From the NCBI GenBank assembly GCA_963736445.1, contig CAVTOY010000001.1:204280-268279 (forward strand): DNA of 64,000 nucleotides, written 5' to 3'. Below the pieces are notes generated by a model. It was not told the DNA's origin and did not search any database. It was given only the letters and a program-made list of their open reading frames with translations. This stretch comes from Thiosocius sp963736445. GTDB lineage: Bacteria; Pseudomonadota; Gammaproteobacteria; Chromatiales; Chromatiaceae. The position numbers were made by a program, and so were the translations under genes. How positions within the stretch are numbered: the first letter of the stretch is position 1; every line of letters begins with the position of its first letter. Shown here piece after piece: positions 35,703-44,715 of the stretch.

Positions 35703-35795
35703 CGGGCAAGATTGAACCACCCGTCGGTAGTCGTCCAGTCGGCTGGTGACATCGCCTGTGCAGGCAGTCTCAGACTAACCTGGCGTCGCTCGAAT

Positions 35796-35815
35796 CCGCG
35801 CTCGTCGCGGTTTTT
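35796..35815 (+). terminator. intrinsic terminator-like hairpin with no plus-strand gene before it
   Basis: CCGCG-CTCGT-CGCGG followed by TTTTT on the plus strand. Both flanking genes (argE and the TetR gene) are on the minus strand, so if active it would end an antisense transcript or a small RNA. Confidence 0.4.
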
Positions 35816-35871
35816 AAGATGGTCTTCGGCCAGTGCCTCTATTGGGGCCCGGAAACCGGTCGGTGCGCCGG

Positions 35872-36462
35872 TTAGGCGCAGGCGTCATTGCCATCGGCGA
35901 TTTGGTCCAGCCAGCGGCCGAGGTGTTCTTTCTCACGGCGCAGCAGCCCGGGGTCATTGTGGACGTGGGCCATCACGCTGATGCCTTGGCCCTGTGACAT
36001 CAGGCGCAGGGCCAGTTCGCGGGCCCGACCCGCATAACCCAGTTCGGCGAACTGATCAGACAGCCAGTTTTCGAACACTCTGAACAGGGTCTCCGCTTGT
36101 CCCTGCAGACGGTCCTGGTTTTTGCCCAGCTCGGTATTCAGCGTCCCCATCGGGCAGCCATAGCGCATGATGGCATCGGCGCTGTCGCTCAGGATGTCGA
36201 TGAAGCGATGCAGCCGTTCGATGGGCGTGCGGTATTTGCTTGACCAGCTATCCAGCATCTGGCGGATGCGTTCGGTGCGGTATTTGATCGATGCCTCGAG
36301 GATCTCATCCTTGGTCCTGAAGTAATAATAGATGTTGCCGCGCGGCACGCCGGCGGCCAGCACGACGTCGCTGAACGACGTCTGGTTATACCCTTTGTGG
36401 TAGAAGAGGCGGTTGGCCGCCTCGACGATCCGTTGGCGCGTGCGCTCGCTTTTCTTGGGCAT
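35872..36462 (-). CDS. TetR-family transcriptional regulator
   Basis: A 196-residue TetR protein. The N-terminal helix-turn-helix is textbook (TRQRIVEAANRLFYHKGYNQ, then FSDVVLAAGVPRGNIYYYF). The C-terminal domain resembles the group of TetR repressors that respond to reactive or electrophilic compounds only loosely, so the ligand is unknown. It is divergent from ilvD, with two copies of CGTACGAA and an inverted repeat between them as candidate operators. Confidence 0.9.
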   Translation of the reverse strand: MPKKSERTRQRIVEAANRLFYHKGYNQTSFSDVVLAAGVPRGNIYYYFRTKDEILEASIKYRTERIRQMLDSWSSKYRTPIERLHRFIDILSDSADAIMRYGCPMGTLNTELGKNQDRLQGQAETLFRVFENWLSDQFAELGYAGRARELALRLMSQGQGISVMAHVHNDPGLLRREKEHLGRWLDQIADGNDACA

Positions 36463-36483
36463 GGCAACTATGAATCAGACGGA

Positions 36484-36541
36484 CGTACGAATTATTTCTC
36501 TTGCATCTTCAGTATAGACTGCGATCGGACTAGCGTACGAA
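36484..36541. promoter_or_regulatory. two CGTACGAA repeats between TetR gene and ilvD
   Basis: CGTACGAA occurs at 36484-36491 and again at 36534-36541, exactly 50 bases apart, each centred on the palindrome CGTACG. They lie just before the TetR start and are candidates for its autoregulatory operator. Confidence 0.4.
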
Positions 36542-36583
36542 AGCCTCGAGGCAGTTCCCTCACCCTCGGCTAGACGCCATAAT

Positions 36584-36607
36584 CGACGGTCGTTCAGACC
36601 ACCGTCG
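36584..36607 (+). promoter_or_regulatory. inverted repeat directly before ilvD ribosome site
   Basis: CGACGGT (36584-36590) and ACCGTCG (36601-36607) are perfect arms. Inside them GGTC and GACC can also pair. The right arm runs into the GGGAG ribosome site of ilvD. A weak promoter (TTCCCT-N17-CATAAT, -10 at 36578-36583) overlaps on the left, so this may be an operator rather than an RNA hairpin. Confidence 0.4.
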
Positions 36608-36617
36608 GGAGACAGCG

Positions 36618-38522
36618 ATGCCCCAGTACCGCTCACGCACCACCACGCACGGCCGCAATATGGCGGGTGCACGCGCCCTGTGGCGTGCCACAGGGATGAA
36701 AGACGGTGATTTCGACAAGCCGATCGTCGCGGTCGCCAACTCCTTCACCCAGTTTGTGCCGGGACACGTTCACCTCAAGGACCTCGGGCAGCTGGTTGCG
36801 CGCGAAATCGAGCGATCTGGCGGGGTAGCGAAGGAATTCAATACCATCGCGGTCGATGACGGCATCGCCATGGGTCACGGCGGGATGCTGTATTCCTTGC
36901 CGTCGCGCGACCTGATCGCTGACAGCGTCGAGTACATGGTCAATGCACACTGCGCCGACGCGCTGGTGTGCATCTCCAATTGCGACAAAATTACCCCCGG
37001 CATGCTCAACGCCGCATTGCGCCTGAATATCCCGGCGGTGTTCGTCTCCGGCGGCCCGATGGAGGCCGGCAAGGTCAGCCTGGCCAACAAGGGCGAGGTC
37101 AAACTCGACCTCGTCGATGCGATGGTCTCGGCGGCAGATCCCAACGAGTCGGACGAGGACGTGGCGGCCATTGAGCGCTCGGCCTGCCCGACCTGCGGTT
37201 CCTGCTCCGGGATGTTCACCGCCAATTCCATGAATTGCCTGACCGAGGCGCTGGGGTTGTCGCTGCCGGGTAACGGCTCGCTGCTCGCGACTCATGCTCA
37301 GCGCCAGGAGCTGTTTCTTGAGGCTGGCCGATTGGTGGTGGCGCTGGCCAAGCGCTATTACGAGCAGGACGACGACAGCGTACTGCCGCGCAGCATCGCG
37401 ACCTTCGCTGCGTTCGAGAACGCAATCGCGCTTGATATCGCCATGGGCGGTTCGACCAACACGGTGCTCCACCTGTTGGCCGCCGCGCATGAGGCCGGTG
37501 TCGATTTCCGCATGGCCGACATCGACCGGATGAGCCGCCGGGTCCCCAATCTGTGCAAAGTGGCCCCAGCAACCCAGCAGTTCCACATGGAAGACGTACA
37601 CCGCGCCGGTGGTGTGATTGGCATCCTCGCCGAGCTCGATCGCGGTGGCCTGATCCATCGTGACTGCCGCACGGTACACAGCGTCGACATGGGGGCGGCG
37701 ATCGATGTCTGGGATGTGGTCCGCGGCGAGGCGGGGCAGGCGCGCGTGCGCTATCTCGCCGGTCCCGGGGGTATACCGACCCAGGTCGCCTTCAGTCAGG
37801 ACAGCCAGTGGCCGGATCTGGATCTCGATCGCGCCGAGGGCTGTATTCGCGACATCGATCACGCCTATTCCACGGACGGGGGGCTGGCCGTGCTGTACGG
37901 CAACATCGCAGAAGATGGCTGTATCGTGAAGACCGCTGGCGTCGACATGAGTATGTTCGACGCAGAGAAATTGCGCTACACCACCAGTGTGCCGACCTCG
38001 GTGCTGCGTGGTTTCGTTGGGCCGGCGCGGATATTCGAGAGTCAGGACGCCGCGGTCGAGGCGATTCTGGGCGATGGCATTAACCCGGGAGATGTGGTGG
38101 TGATCCGTTACGAAGGTCCAAAGGGTGGTCCGGGTATGCAGGAGATGCTCTATCCCACCAGCTACCTGAAATCGAAGGGCCTCGGCAAGGCCTGCGCGCT
38201 GGTGACCGATGGGCGCTTCTCGGGCGGCACCTCCGGCCTGTCCATTGGACATTGCTCTCCCGAGTCCGCCGAGGGAGGCAATATCGGTCTGGTGGAAGAG
38301 GGCGACATCATAGAGATCGATATCCCGAATCGCTCGATCCGCGTCGTGCTCGAAGACGAGGTGCTGGCAGAACGTCGCGCGGCAATGCAGGCGCGCGGCG
38401 CCAAGGCATGGCAGCCCGTCGATCGCCAGCGCCCGGTATCGCAGGCGCTGCGTGCCTATGCAGCGCTCACTACCTCGGCCGCGCGGGGCGCCGTGCGCGA
38501 TCTCGCGCAACTCGAGGACTGA
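36618..38522 (+). CDS. ilvD: dihydroxy-acid dehydratase
   Basis: A 634-residue Fe-S enzyme of valine/isoleucine synthesis, removing water from 2,3-dihydroxy-3-methylvalerate or -isovalerate. Cluster cysteines are in CISNCDKITPGM and CPTCGSCSGMFTANSMNC, and the C-terminal GGTSGLSIGHCSPESAEGG is diagnostic. GGGAG precedes the ATG by six bases. It is longer than the roughly 560-residue type and matches the E. coli form. Confidence 0.97.
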   Translation: MPQYRSRTTTHGRNMAGARALWRATGMKDGDFDKPIVAVANSFTQFVPGHVHLKDLGQLVAREIERSGGVAKEFNTIAVDDGIAMGHGGMLYSLPSRDLIADSVEYMVNAHCADALVCISNCDKITPGMLNAALRLNIPAVFVSGGPMEAGKVSLANKGEVKLDLVDAMVSAADPNESDEDVAAIERSACPTCGSCSGMFTANSMNCLTEALGLSLPGNGSLLATHAQRQELFLEAGRLVVALAKRYYEQDDDSVLPRSIATFAAFENAIALDIAMGGSTNTVLHLLAAAHEAGVDFRMADIDRMSRRVPNLCKVAPATQQFHMEDVHRAGGVIGILAELDRGGLIHRDCRTVHSVDMGAAIDVWDVVRGEAGQARVRYLAGPGGIPTQVAFSQDSQWPDLDLDRAEGCIRDIDHAYSTDGGLAVLYGNIAEDGCIVKTAGVDMSMFDAEKLRYTTSVPTSVLRGFVGPARIFESQDAAVEAILGDGINPGDVVVIRYEGPKGGPGMQEMLYPTSYLKSKGLGKACALVTDGRFSGGTSGLSIGHCSPESAEGGNIGLVEEGDIIEIDIPNRSIRVVLEDEVLAERRAAMQARGAKAWQPVDRQRPVSQALRAYAALTTSAARGAVRDLAQLED

Positions 38523-38633
38523 TTCACGGCGCTCGTTGTGGCCCCTGGCGGAGCTGTGCATCGGCGTTCAACCTTGCGCGATCCATGCCGTTAATCCGAT
38601 CTGTGGAACAACACGGTCGGACTGGCCAGAAGA

Positions 38634-39011
38634 ATGGACCGAACGACATTGAGGGTGCTAGTGGTCGACGATATGTCGTCGATGCGCATGATGATCAAGG
38701 CGGTGTTGCGCGAGATGGGCATTCTCCTCGTACAGGAGGCGGGCGATGGCGACAAGGCACTGGAGCTGCTGACCGCGCAACCCTTTGGTCTGGTGGTCTG
38801 TGATTGGGATATGCCGACGGTCGATGGTCTGGCGGTGCTGCAACAGGTCCGCGCCGAACCTCTTACTTGCACGCTCCCGTTCATTATGTTGACCGCCAAC
38901 TCCGCTCGCGATCATGTCAGCCGAGCGATCGAGGCGGGTGTGTCGGATTACCTGGCCAAGCCGTTCAAACCGGTTGATCTAATGGCCAAGATCAAGCGCG
39001 TGATGGGTTAG
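38634..39011 (+). CDS. CheY-like single-domain response regulator
   Basis: A 125-residue receiver domain with no output domain. The acidic pocket is Asp12-Asp13, the phosphoacceptor Asp57 (VVCDWDMP), with Thr87 (MLTAN) and Lys109 (AKPFKP). No histidine kinase or chemotaxis gene is nearby, so the partner is unknown. The start at 38634 has only a weak ribosome site. Confidence 0.92.
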   Translation: MDRTTLRVLVVDDMSSMRMMIKAVLREMGILLVQEAGDGDKALELLTAQPFGLVVCDWDMPTVDGLAVLQQVRAEPLTCTLPFIMLTANSARDHVSRAIEAGVSDYLAKPFKPVDLMAKIKRVMG

Positions 39012-39074
39012 CCTTCGCGGCCGGCTCGATGCGAGCTGACCGCCCGAAGTAAACGGTGCGGCCATCCTTCTAGG

Positions 39075-39740
39075 CTAGAGTGACCCCCAGGAGCTCTTGC
39101 GCCGTCTGACCCGCAGATGCGGCAGTATCAGGCCGAGCAGTATGCCGCCGACCACGACGCCGCCCCCGATCAGGAACCAATTCTGCGCGGTCTTATTCTC
39201 CAGTTCCCGATTCTGCTGTTTGATGTCTTCCACTTCGCGCGTCATGGACGCGACCTGCTTGCGCAGTTCATTGCGCTCGTTGGCGATGCGCACCGTATTG
39301 CTTGCCGTCCGCTTCAGTGCAGCAAACTCCTGGTCGACCTGGGTCTTGGCCTGTTTGAGATCTTCGTGTTCCCGCATCAGTGCCTTGTGCTGCTCGAGCA
39401 ATTTTGCCAGGCGGCTGCTGAGTTCCCCGGGGGCCGCCTTGAGGGCATTGACTTCGGCCTCTGCCGCTGCCAGTCGGTCACGCGCGACCGGTTGATCCAT
39501 CAGCTGTCGGGTCAGCACGAAGCCCTCGGCACCGGTGCTGGTGCGTACCTTGCTGTAGCCGGTATCGGGGTTACTCGACAGCACAGTAACGCGTTCGCCG
39601 GTCGGCAGCATGCGCAGAATCCGGTGCGTCGCACTCTCGCCGCTGCGCAGCGTGATCTTGAACTCGTCGGTGATATAGGCCGTTTGTGCCAGCACCGTGG
39701 CGCTGAGAAACATGAGACAAAGCGTGACGATTTTCTTCAC
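39075..39740 (-). CDS. TIGR04211-type SH3/coiled-coil membrane protein
   Basis: A 221-residue exported protein. A signal peptide (MKKIVTLCLMFLSATVLAQ) is followed by a bacterial SH3 domain (ITLRSGESATHRILRMLPTG), a coiled coil of about residues 85-190 and a C-terminal transmembrane helix (WFLIGGGVVVGGILLGLILP) with a basic tail. This is the TIGR04211 architecture, widespread in gammaproteobacteria and without a firm function. GTG start. It is convergent with the receiver gene. Confidence 0.9.
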   Translation of the reverse strand: MKKIVTLCLMFLSATVLAQTAYITDEFKITLRSGESATHRILRMLPTGERVTVLSSNPDTGYSKVRTSTGAEGFVLTRQLMDQPVARDRLAAAEAEVNALKAAPGELSSRLAKLLEQHKALMREHEDLKQAKTQVDQEFAALKRTASNTVRIANERNELRKQVASMTREVEDIKQQNRELENKTAQNWFLIGGGVVVGGILLGLILPHLRVRRRKSSWGSL

Positions 39741-39767
39741 TGATATCGATTCCGTGCTGCTGAAATT

Positions 39768-40808
39768 TTAGCCGGGGAAGCAGATCAAATGCTCTGCATC
39801 CATCCTCACGCGCACTGTGTCGCCGAGGTGGTGATCATAATGACTCGGAAACAGCGATAGTAGGCGCGTTCCGGTCGGCAATTCCAGTGTGTAGAGGATT
39901 TCCGCACCCTTGAACGCCTTGTCTTTCACCTTGGCCTCAATCTCGCCATGGTCGTCCGGCACCAGATCGTCAGGCCGTAGCAGTATCTCCACCTCGGTGC
40001 CGATCGCCTGACTGCAGGCGCGGTTGCCGTGCAGCAGGCCCAGCTCCGTCTCGAACGCCTGGGGGGTGCGCACGATGCCGCGGATGAAGCGCCCCTGACC
40101 GATGAAATCCGCTACAAACCGCTCGTTGGGTTGATGGTACAGGTTGTACGGCGTGTCCCACTGCAGAATCCGGCCGTCGCGCATCACCCCAACCTTGTCC
40201 GATACGGCGAACGCCTCATGCTGGTCGTGCGTCACGAGGATGCCGCTAATGCCCTCGGACTTGAGCAGGTCACGTACCTCGACGCTCAGGCGCTCACGCA
40301 GTTCGACATCGAGATTGGAGAAGGGCTCGTCCATCAGCAGCAGGGTTGGGCGCGGTGCCAACGCCCGGGCCAGGGCGACCCGCTGTTGCTGCCCACCCGA
40401 CAGCTCATGTGGATAGCGTTCGCCCATGCCGCCGAGTCCGGTGGCATCGAGCAGGTGCCTCACCTGGACCCGACGGTCGACAGCCGCCAACTTGCGCAGG
40501 CCGAACGCAATGTTGTCGGCGATCGTCAGGTGCGGGAACAGGGCGAAATCCTGAAACACCATGCCGATCGAGCGCTGCTCGGGGGGGATCGTCATGCCGG
40601 GTGCCGAGGCCGGCTTCTGAGCGATAAGGATCTGGCCGTTGCTGATCGGCTCGAAACCCGCAATCGCACGTAATGCGGTGGTCTTGCCACAACCGCTCGG
40701 CCCCAGCAGACTGACGATTTCGCCCCGATTTACAACAAACGTCAGCGACTGGATGACGTGTGCGGCGCCATAGCCTGCGCTGACGTCTTCAACCTTGAGC
40801 AGTGGCAT
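39768..40808 (-). CDS. ABC transporter ATP-binding protein, FbpC/PotA-like
   Basis: A 346-residue ATPase with Walker A GPSGCGKTT, signature LSGGQQQR, Walker B LLLMDEPFSNLD, switch His in VTHDQHEAF and a C-terminal TOBE-like domain. This matches importers of ferric iron, polyamines or similar. No permease or binding protein gene is adjacent; it follows argF by 27 bases and ends the argD-argF unit. The substrate cannot be assigned. Confidence 0.9.
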   Translation of the reverse strand: MPLLKVEDVSAGYGAAHVIQSLTFVVNRGEIVSLLGPSGCGKTTALRAIAGFEPISNGQILIAQKPASAPGMTIPPEQRSIGMVFQDFALFPHLTIADNIAFGLRKLAAVDRRVQVRHLLDATGLGGMGERYPHELSGGQQQRVALARALAPRPTLLLMDEPFSNLDVELRERLSVEVRDLLKSEGISGILVTHDQHEAFAVSDKVGVMRDGRILQWDTPYNLYHQPNERFVADFIGQGRFIRGIVRTPQAFETELGLLHGNRACSQAIGTEVEILLRPDDLVPDDHGEIEAKVKDKAFKGAEILYTLELPTGTRLLSLFPSHYDHHLGDTVRVRMDAEHLICFPG

Positions 40809-40835
40809 CGCTGATGTTTGCGTGGTGCGGGCGGT

Positions 40836-41753
40836 TCATGGATGCAGCAGAAACTCCAGCAGGGCCTTTTGCGCATGCAGGCGGTTCTCCGCCTCGTCCC
40901 ACACCACGCTGTCCGGCGCATCGAGGACGTCAGCCGTGACCTCCTTGCCGCGATAGGCCGGCAGGCAATGCAGAAACAGCGCGTCCGGTGCGGCACGCTG
41001 CATCATTGGCCGATCGACACGGTAGCCGGCGAAGGCCTTCTCGCGACGTGCCTTCTCTTCTTCTTGACCCATGCTGATCCAGGTGTCGGTTACCACCAGG
41101 TCTGCGCCAACCACCGCACGCTGCGGGTCGCGGATGATCTTGCAGCGAGTGCCCGCCGGCTCAAGCATCGCCGGTTCCGGATCGTAACCTTCCGGGCAGG
41201 CGATGCGCAGACTGAAATCGAACTGCTGCGCGGCCTCGATGTAGGAGTGACACATATTGTTGCCGTCGCCGACCCAGGTCACGGTCTTGCCAGCGATGTC
41301 ACCGCGATGTTCGATGTAGGTCTGCATATCTGCCAGGAGTTGGCAGGGGTGGCAGCGGTCGGTCAGGCCATTGATGACCGGCACTTGCGAGTGCGCTGCG
41401 AAAGTCTCGACGTCACTGTGCGCAAAAGTTCGGATCATGACGCAGTCGGCCATACGCGACAGCACACGCGCGGTGTCCTCGATGGGTTCGCCGCGGCCAA
41501 GTTGCGTATCGCGCGGCGAAAGGAACATCGCAGCGCCGCCGAGCTGGGCCATGCCGGCCTCAAACGAAACCCGGGTTCGGGTGGAACTCTTTTCGAAGAT
41601 CATCGCCAGCACCTTGTTCTGCAACGGCGTATGCCGCTTCCCGGTGCGCTGCAGCTGCTTGAGCTCACTGGCACGCGCGATCAGGCCCCGCAATTCCTCG
41701 GGGCTGAGGTCCAACAGGGTAAGAAAGTGCCGGGGTTGCTCGGGTTTCGTCAT
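40836..41753 (-). CDS. argF: ornithine carbamoyltransferase
   Basis: A 305-residue OTCase joining carbamoyl phosphate to ornithine. The carbamoyl-phosphate motif is FEKSSTRTRVSFE; ornithine-site elements are HPCQLLAD and FLHCLPAYRGKEV. It lies 21 bases after argD in the same unit. Confidence 0.97.
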   Translation of the reverse strand: MTKPEQPRHFLTLLDLSPEELRGLIARASELKQLQRTGKRHTPLQNKVLAMIFEKSSTRTRVSFEAGMAQLGGAAMFLSPRDTQLGRGEPIEDTARVLSRMADCVMIRTFAHSDVETFAAHSQVPVINGLTDRCHPCQLLADMQTYIEHRGDIAGKTVTWVGDGNNMCHSYIEAAQQFDFSLRIACPEGYDPEPAMLEPAGTRCKIIRDPQRAVVGADLVVTDTWISMGQEEEKARREKAFAGYRVDRPMMQRAAPDALFLHCLPAYRGKEVTADVLDAPDSVVWDEAENRLHAQKALLEFLLHP

Positions 41754-41774
41754 GCCGTGACCTCGCGCGGCGGA

Positions 41775-42953
<1,179 letters not shown>

Positions 42954-43030
42954 CGGCTGCTACTCGCCCTTGGGGAAAAGGCGTGCTTGGTAGTCCAGGA
43001 ACGAATCTTTCGGAAAGTTATCCGCGCCTC

Positions 43031-43071
43031 AAAAAAACAAAGAGGTAGCCCCGGTTAACGGGGGCCACCTC
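43031..43071 (-). terminator. intrinsic terminator inside the argD leader
   Basis: On the minus strand two 5-bp stems separated by one mismatch (GAGGT with CCCC blocks) close a loop around GTTAAC and are followed at once by TTTGTTTTTTT. It lies about 80 bases upstream of argD and downstream of the candidate promoter at 43108-43136, so it could end most leader transcripts. Confidence 0.7.
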
Positions 43072-43107
43072 CACCGCTTTGCGCGCTCTCGGCGCAGCAA
43101 GGGCGGG

Positions 43108-43136
43108 AATGTAACAAGTGTTGTTATCCCTGGCAA
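43108..43136 (-). promoter_or_regulatory. candidate argD leader promoter with internal palindrome
   Basis: On the minus strand TTGCCA, a 17-base spacer and TACATT. The spacer region contains the perfect inverted repeat TAACAA-CAC-TTGTTA (43112-43126), a likely repressor site. Initiation near 43101 would give a leader of about 70 bases ending in the terminator. The palindrome does not match the classical ArgR box well. Confidence 0.55.
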
Positions 43137-43153
43137 GTCGCGCGCCCGGAACG

Positions 43154-43175
43154 AAAAACCCGGCCTCGGCCGGGT
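43154..43175 (-). terminator. sodB terminator
   Basis: On the minus strand ACCCGGCC/GGCCGGGT form a tight stem followed by TTTT, 25 bases after the sodB stop codon. A standard intrinsic terminator. Confidence 0.75.
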
Positions 43176-43199
43176 CGGAATCTGCGAAGAGCGTGGGCC

Positions 43200-43781
43200 T
43201 CAGCCGGCGTAGTTGCTTGACACGAAGTCCCAGTTGACGATCTTCCAGACCTCCTCGAGGTACTTAGGGCGCGCGTTGCGATAGTCGATATAGTAGGCGT
43301 GTTCCCAGACGTCGATCGTTAGCAGCGCGATCTTGCCTTCGGCAATCGGTGTGGCGGCATTGGATGTGTTGACGATCTCAACGCTGCCATCGGCATTCTT
43401 CAACAACCAGGTCCAGCCGGAACCAAAATTGGTCGCCGCGGACTTGCTGAAGGCCGCCTTGAATTCCTCGAAGGAACCAAAGGCCGTGTTGATCGCATCG
43501 GCCAGTGCGCCGCTCGGCTCCCCACCGCCGTTCGGGCTGAGGCAATGCCAATAGAAGGTGTGATTCCAGACCTGGGCGGCATTGTTGAACACGCCACCGG
43601 ACGACTTCTTGATGATGTCTTCGAGCGACATGCCCTCGAACTCGGTACCCGGTATCAGGTTGTTCAGGTTGGTGACGTAGGTATTGTGGTGCTTGCCATA
43701 GTGATACTCCAGGGTCTCTTGAGAGATCACGGGTTCGAGGGCATTCATCGGATAGGGAAGGGCAGGTAGTTCGTGCGCCAT
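43200..43781 (-). CDS. sodB: iron superoxide dismutase
   Basis: A 193-residue Fe-type SOD. Metal ligands fall at His27, His74, Asp157 and His161, and AAQVWNHTFYWHCLSP carries the second-sphere Gln typical of Fe enzymes. It is cytoplasmic with no signal peptide. AAGGAG precedes the ATG. A good promoter lies about 60 bases upstream and a terminator follows, so it is monocistronic. Confidence 0.97.
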   Translation of the reverse strand: MAHELPALPYPMNALEPVISQETLEYHYGKHHNTYVTNLNNLIPGTEFEGMSLEDIIKKSSGGVFNNAAQVWNHTFYWHCLSPNGGGEPSGALADAINTAFGSFEEFKAAFSKSAATNFGSGWTWLLKNADGSVEIVNTSNAATPIAEGKIALLTIDVWEHAYYIDYRNARPKYLEEVWKIVNWDFVSSNYAG

Positions 43782-43841
43782 CTAAAAACTCCTTGGTCGG
43801 CTTGGTGAGTGGGGCGTTGGCCCACCTTTGGGTACGTCAAG

Positions 43842-43871
43842 ATTCTAGGGACTGGACGATGACGCTTTCAA
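43842..43871 (-). promoter_or_regulatory. sodB promoter
   Basis: On the minus strand TTGAAA (43866-43871), an 18-base spacer and TAGAAT (43842-43847), each five of six to consensus. Initiation near 43835 gives a leader of about 54 bases. Confidence 0.6.
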
Positions 43872-43952
43872 CCTCGCGGCAGTTGCGGAAGTGCGACAGC
43901 GCCAGCTGGCCCGGTCTTCACGGGCGGTCACTAACAGGGGCGGCATTGTCCG

Positions 43953-44546
43953 TCAAAAGGGCAGCCCGTGCATATAGCCCGTCATTGCCATCAGCATCGG
44001 GATCGACAGCAGGGTATTGATGCGCGAGGCGTTCAGGGCCGTCACCTTGGCCTGGGCCACCGCTTCTGCGGTGGCCGGTATCAGGCCGAGAATTTTCTGT
44101 TGATTCGGCCAGATCAACACCCAGACATTGAACAACATGATAGTACCCAGCCAGGAGCCCACACCAATGACGGACATGCCGTTGCGCAGCAGAAAGGCAT
44201 CGACAATACCCTGAATGCCGCCGCCGAGCTGCGCCAGCGCGCTCAGGCCGGTCAGCCAGGTCAGCAGTGCGGCCCAACGGAAGTACAGCAGGGCCCGCGG
44301 CGCGACGTACTGGTTGATCGCCGCCGGTCCGGGGTCGCCATCGGCCAGCGCGACGTTGACCGCGGGCACCTGAACAAAGTTGAAATAGTAGAGGAGTCCG
44401 ATCCACATGATGCCGACTACCACATGGATCCAGGTGACAATTTGCAGGCCGTTGATGCCACCACCCCCCCCGAGCAGAACGTTCAGGATGATGGCCAGCA
44501 CTATACCTGCGCCAGCGGTCTGCCAGGGGTTTTTCAAGATATTCAT
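43953..44546 (-). CDS. PuuD-like (urate oxidase N-terminal) membrane protein
   Basis: A 197-residue inner-membrane protein with four or five helices and the pattern TWIHVVVGIMWIGLLYYFNF, RALLYFRWAALLTWLTG and MLFNVWVLIWPNQQKI. This matches the membrane domain annotated as urate hydroxylase PuuD (DUF989). The C-terminal cytochrome c of full-length PuuD is absent, as in many bacterial homologues, so urate oxidation should not be assumed. It is divergent from the hydantoinase B gene. Confidence 0.78.
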   Translation of the reverse strand: MNILKNPWQTAGAGIVLAIILNVLLGGGGGINGLQIVTWIHVVVGIMWIGLLYYFNFVQVPAVNVALADGDPGPAAINQYVAPRALLYFRWAALLTWLTGLSALAQLGGGIQGIVDAFLLRNGMSVIGVGSWLGTIMLFNVWVLIWPNQQKILGLIPATAEAVAQAKVTALNASRINTLLSIPMLMAMTGYMHGLPF

Positions 44547-44715
44547 CGCGCGAACTCCGCTGCAGGTCTTGTGGACACCGGGCGCCGCGGATTCTAGTCG
44601 GCCTGCATTGGTCTGGGCAAATCGCGGATCGGCGGCGTAGCGCAGAAAACGCTGGATGGGCGGCGACCTTTTTGCCTAAGGTGGTGGACCTGTCGCGAGT
44701 AGAGGCGAGGAGTAC

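Noticed and set aside
36633..38561. Long open frame antisense to ilvD (about 640 codons)
   Set aside because: Its translation has no recognisable motif and mirrors the GC-rich third positions of ilvD, which is an unambiguous enzyme gene.
43021..43077. Possible leader peptide reading through the argD terminator (VEVAPVNRGYLFVF...)
   Set aside because: The frame is open only because it translates the terminator stem and T-run. It has a single Arg codon before the T-run and is not a plausible arginine sensor.
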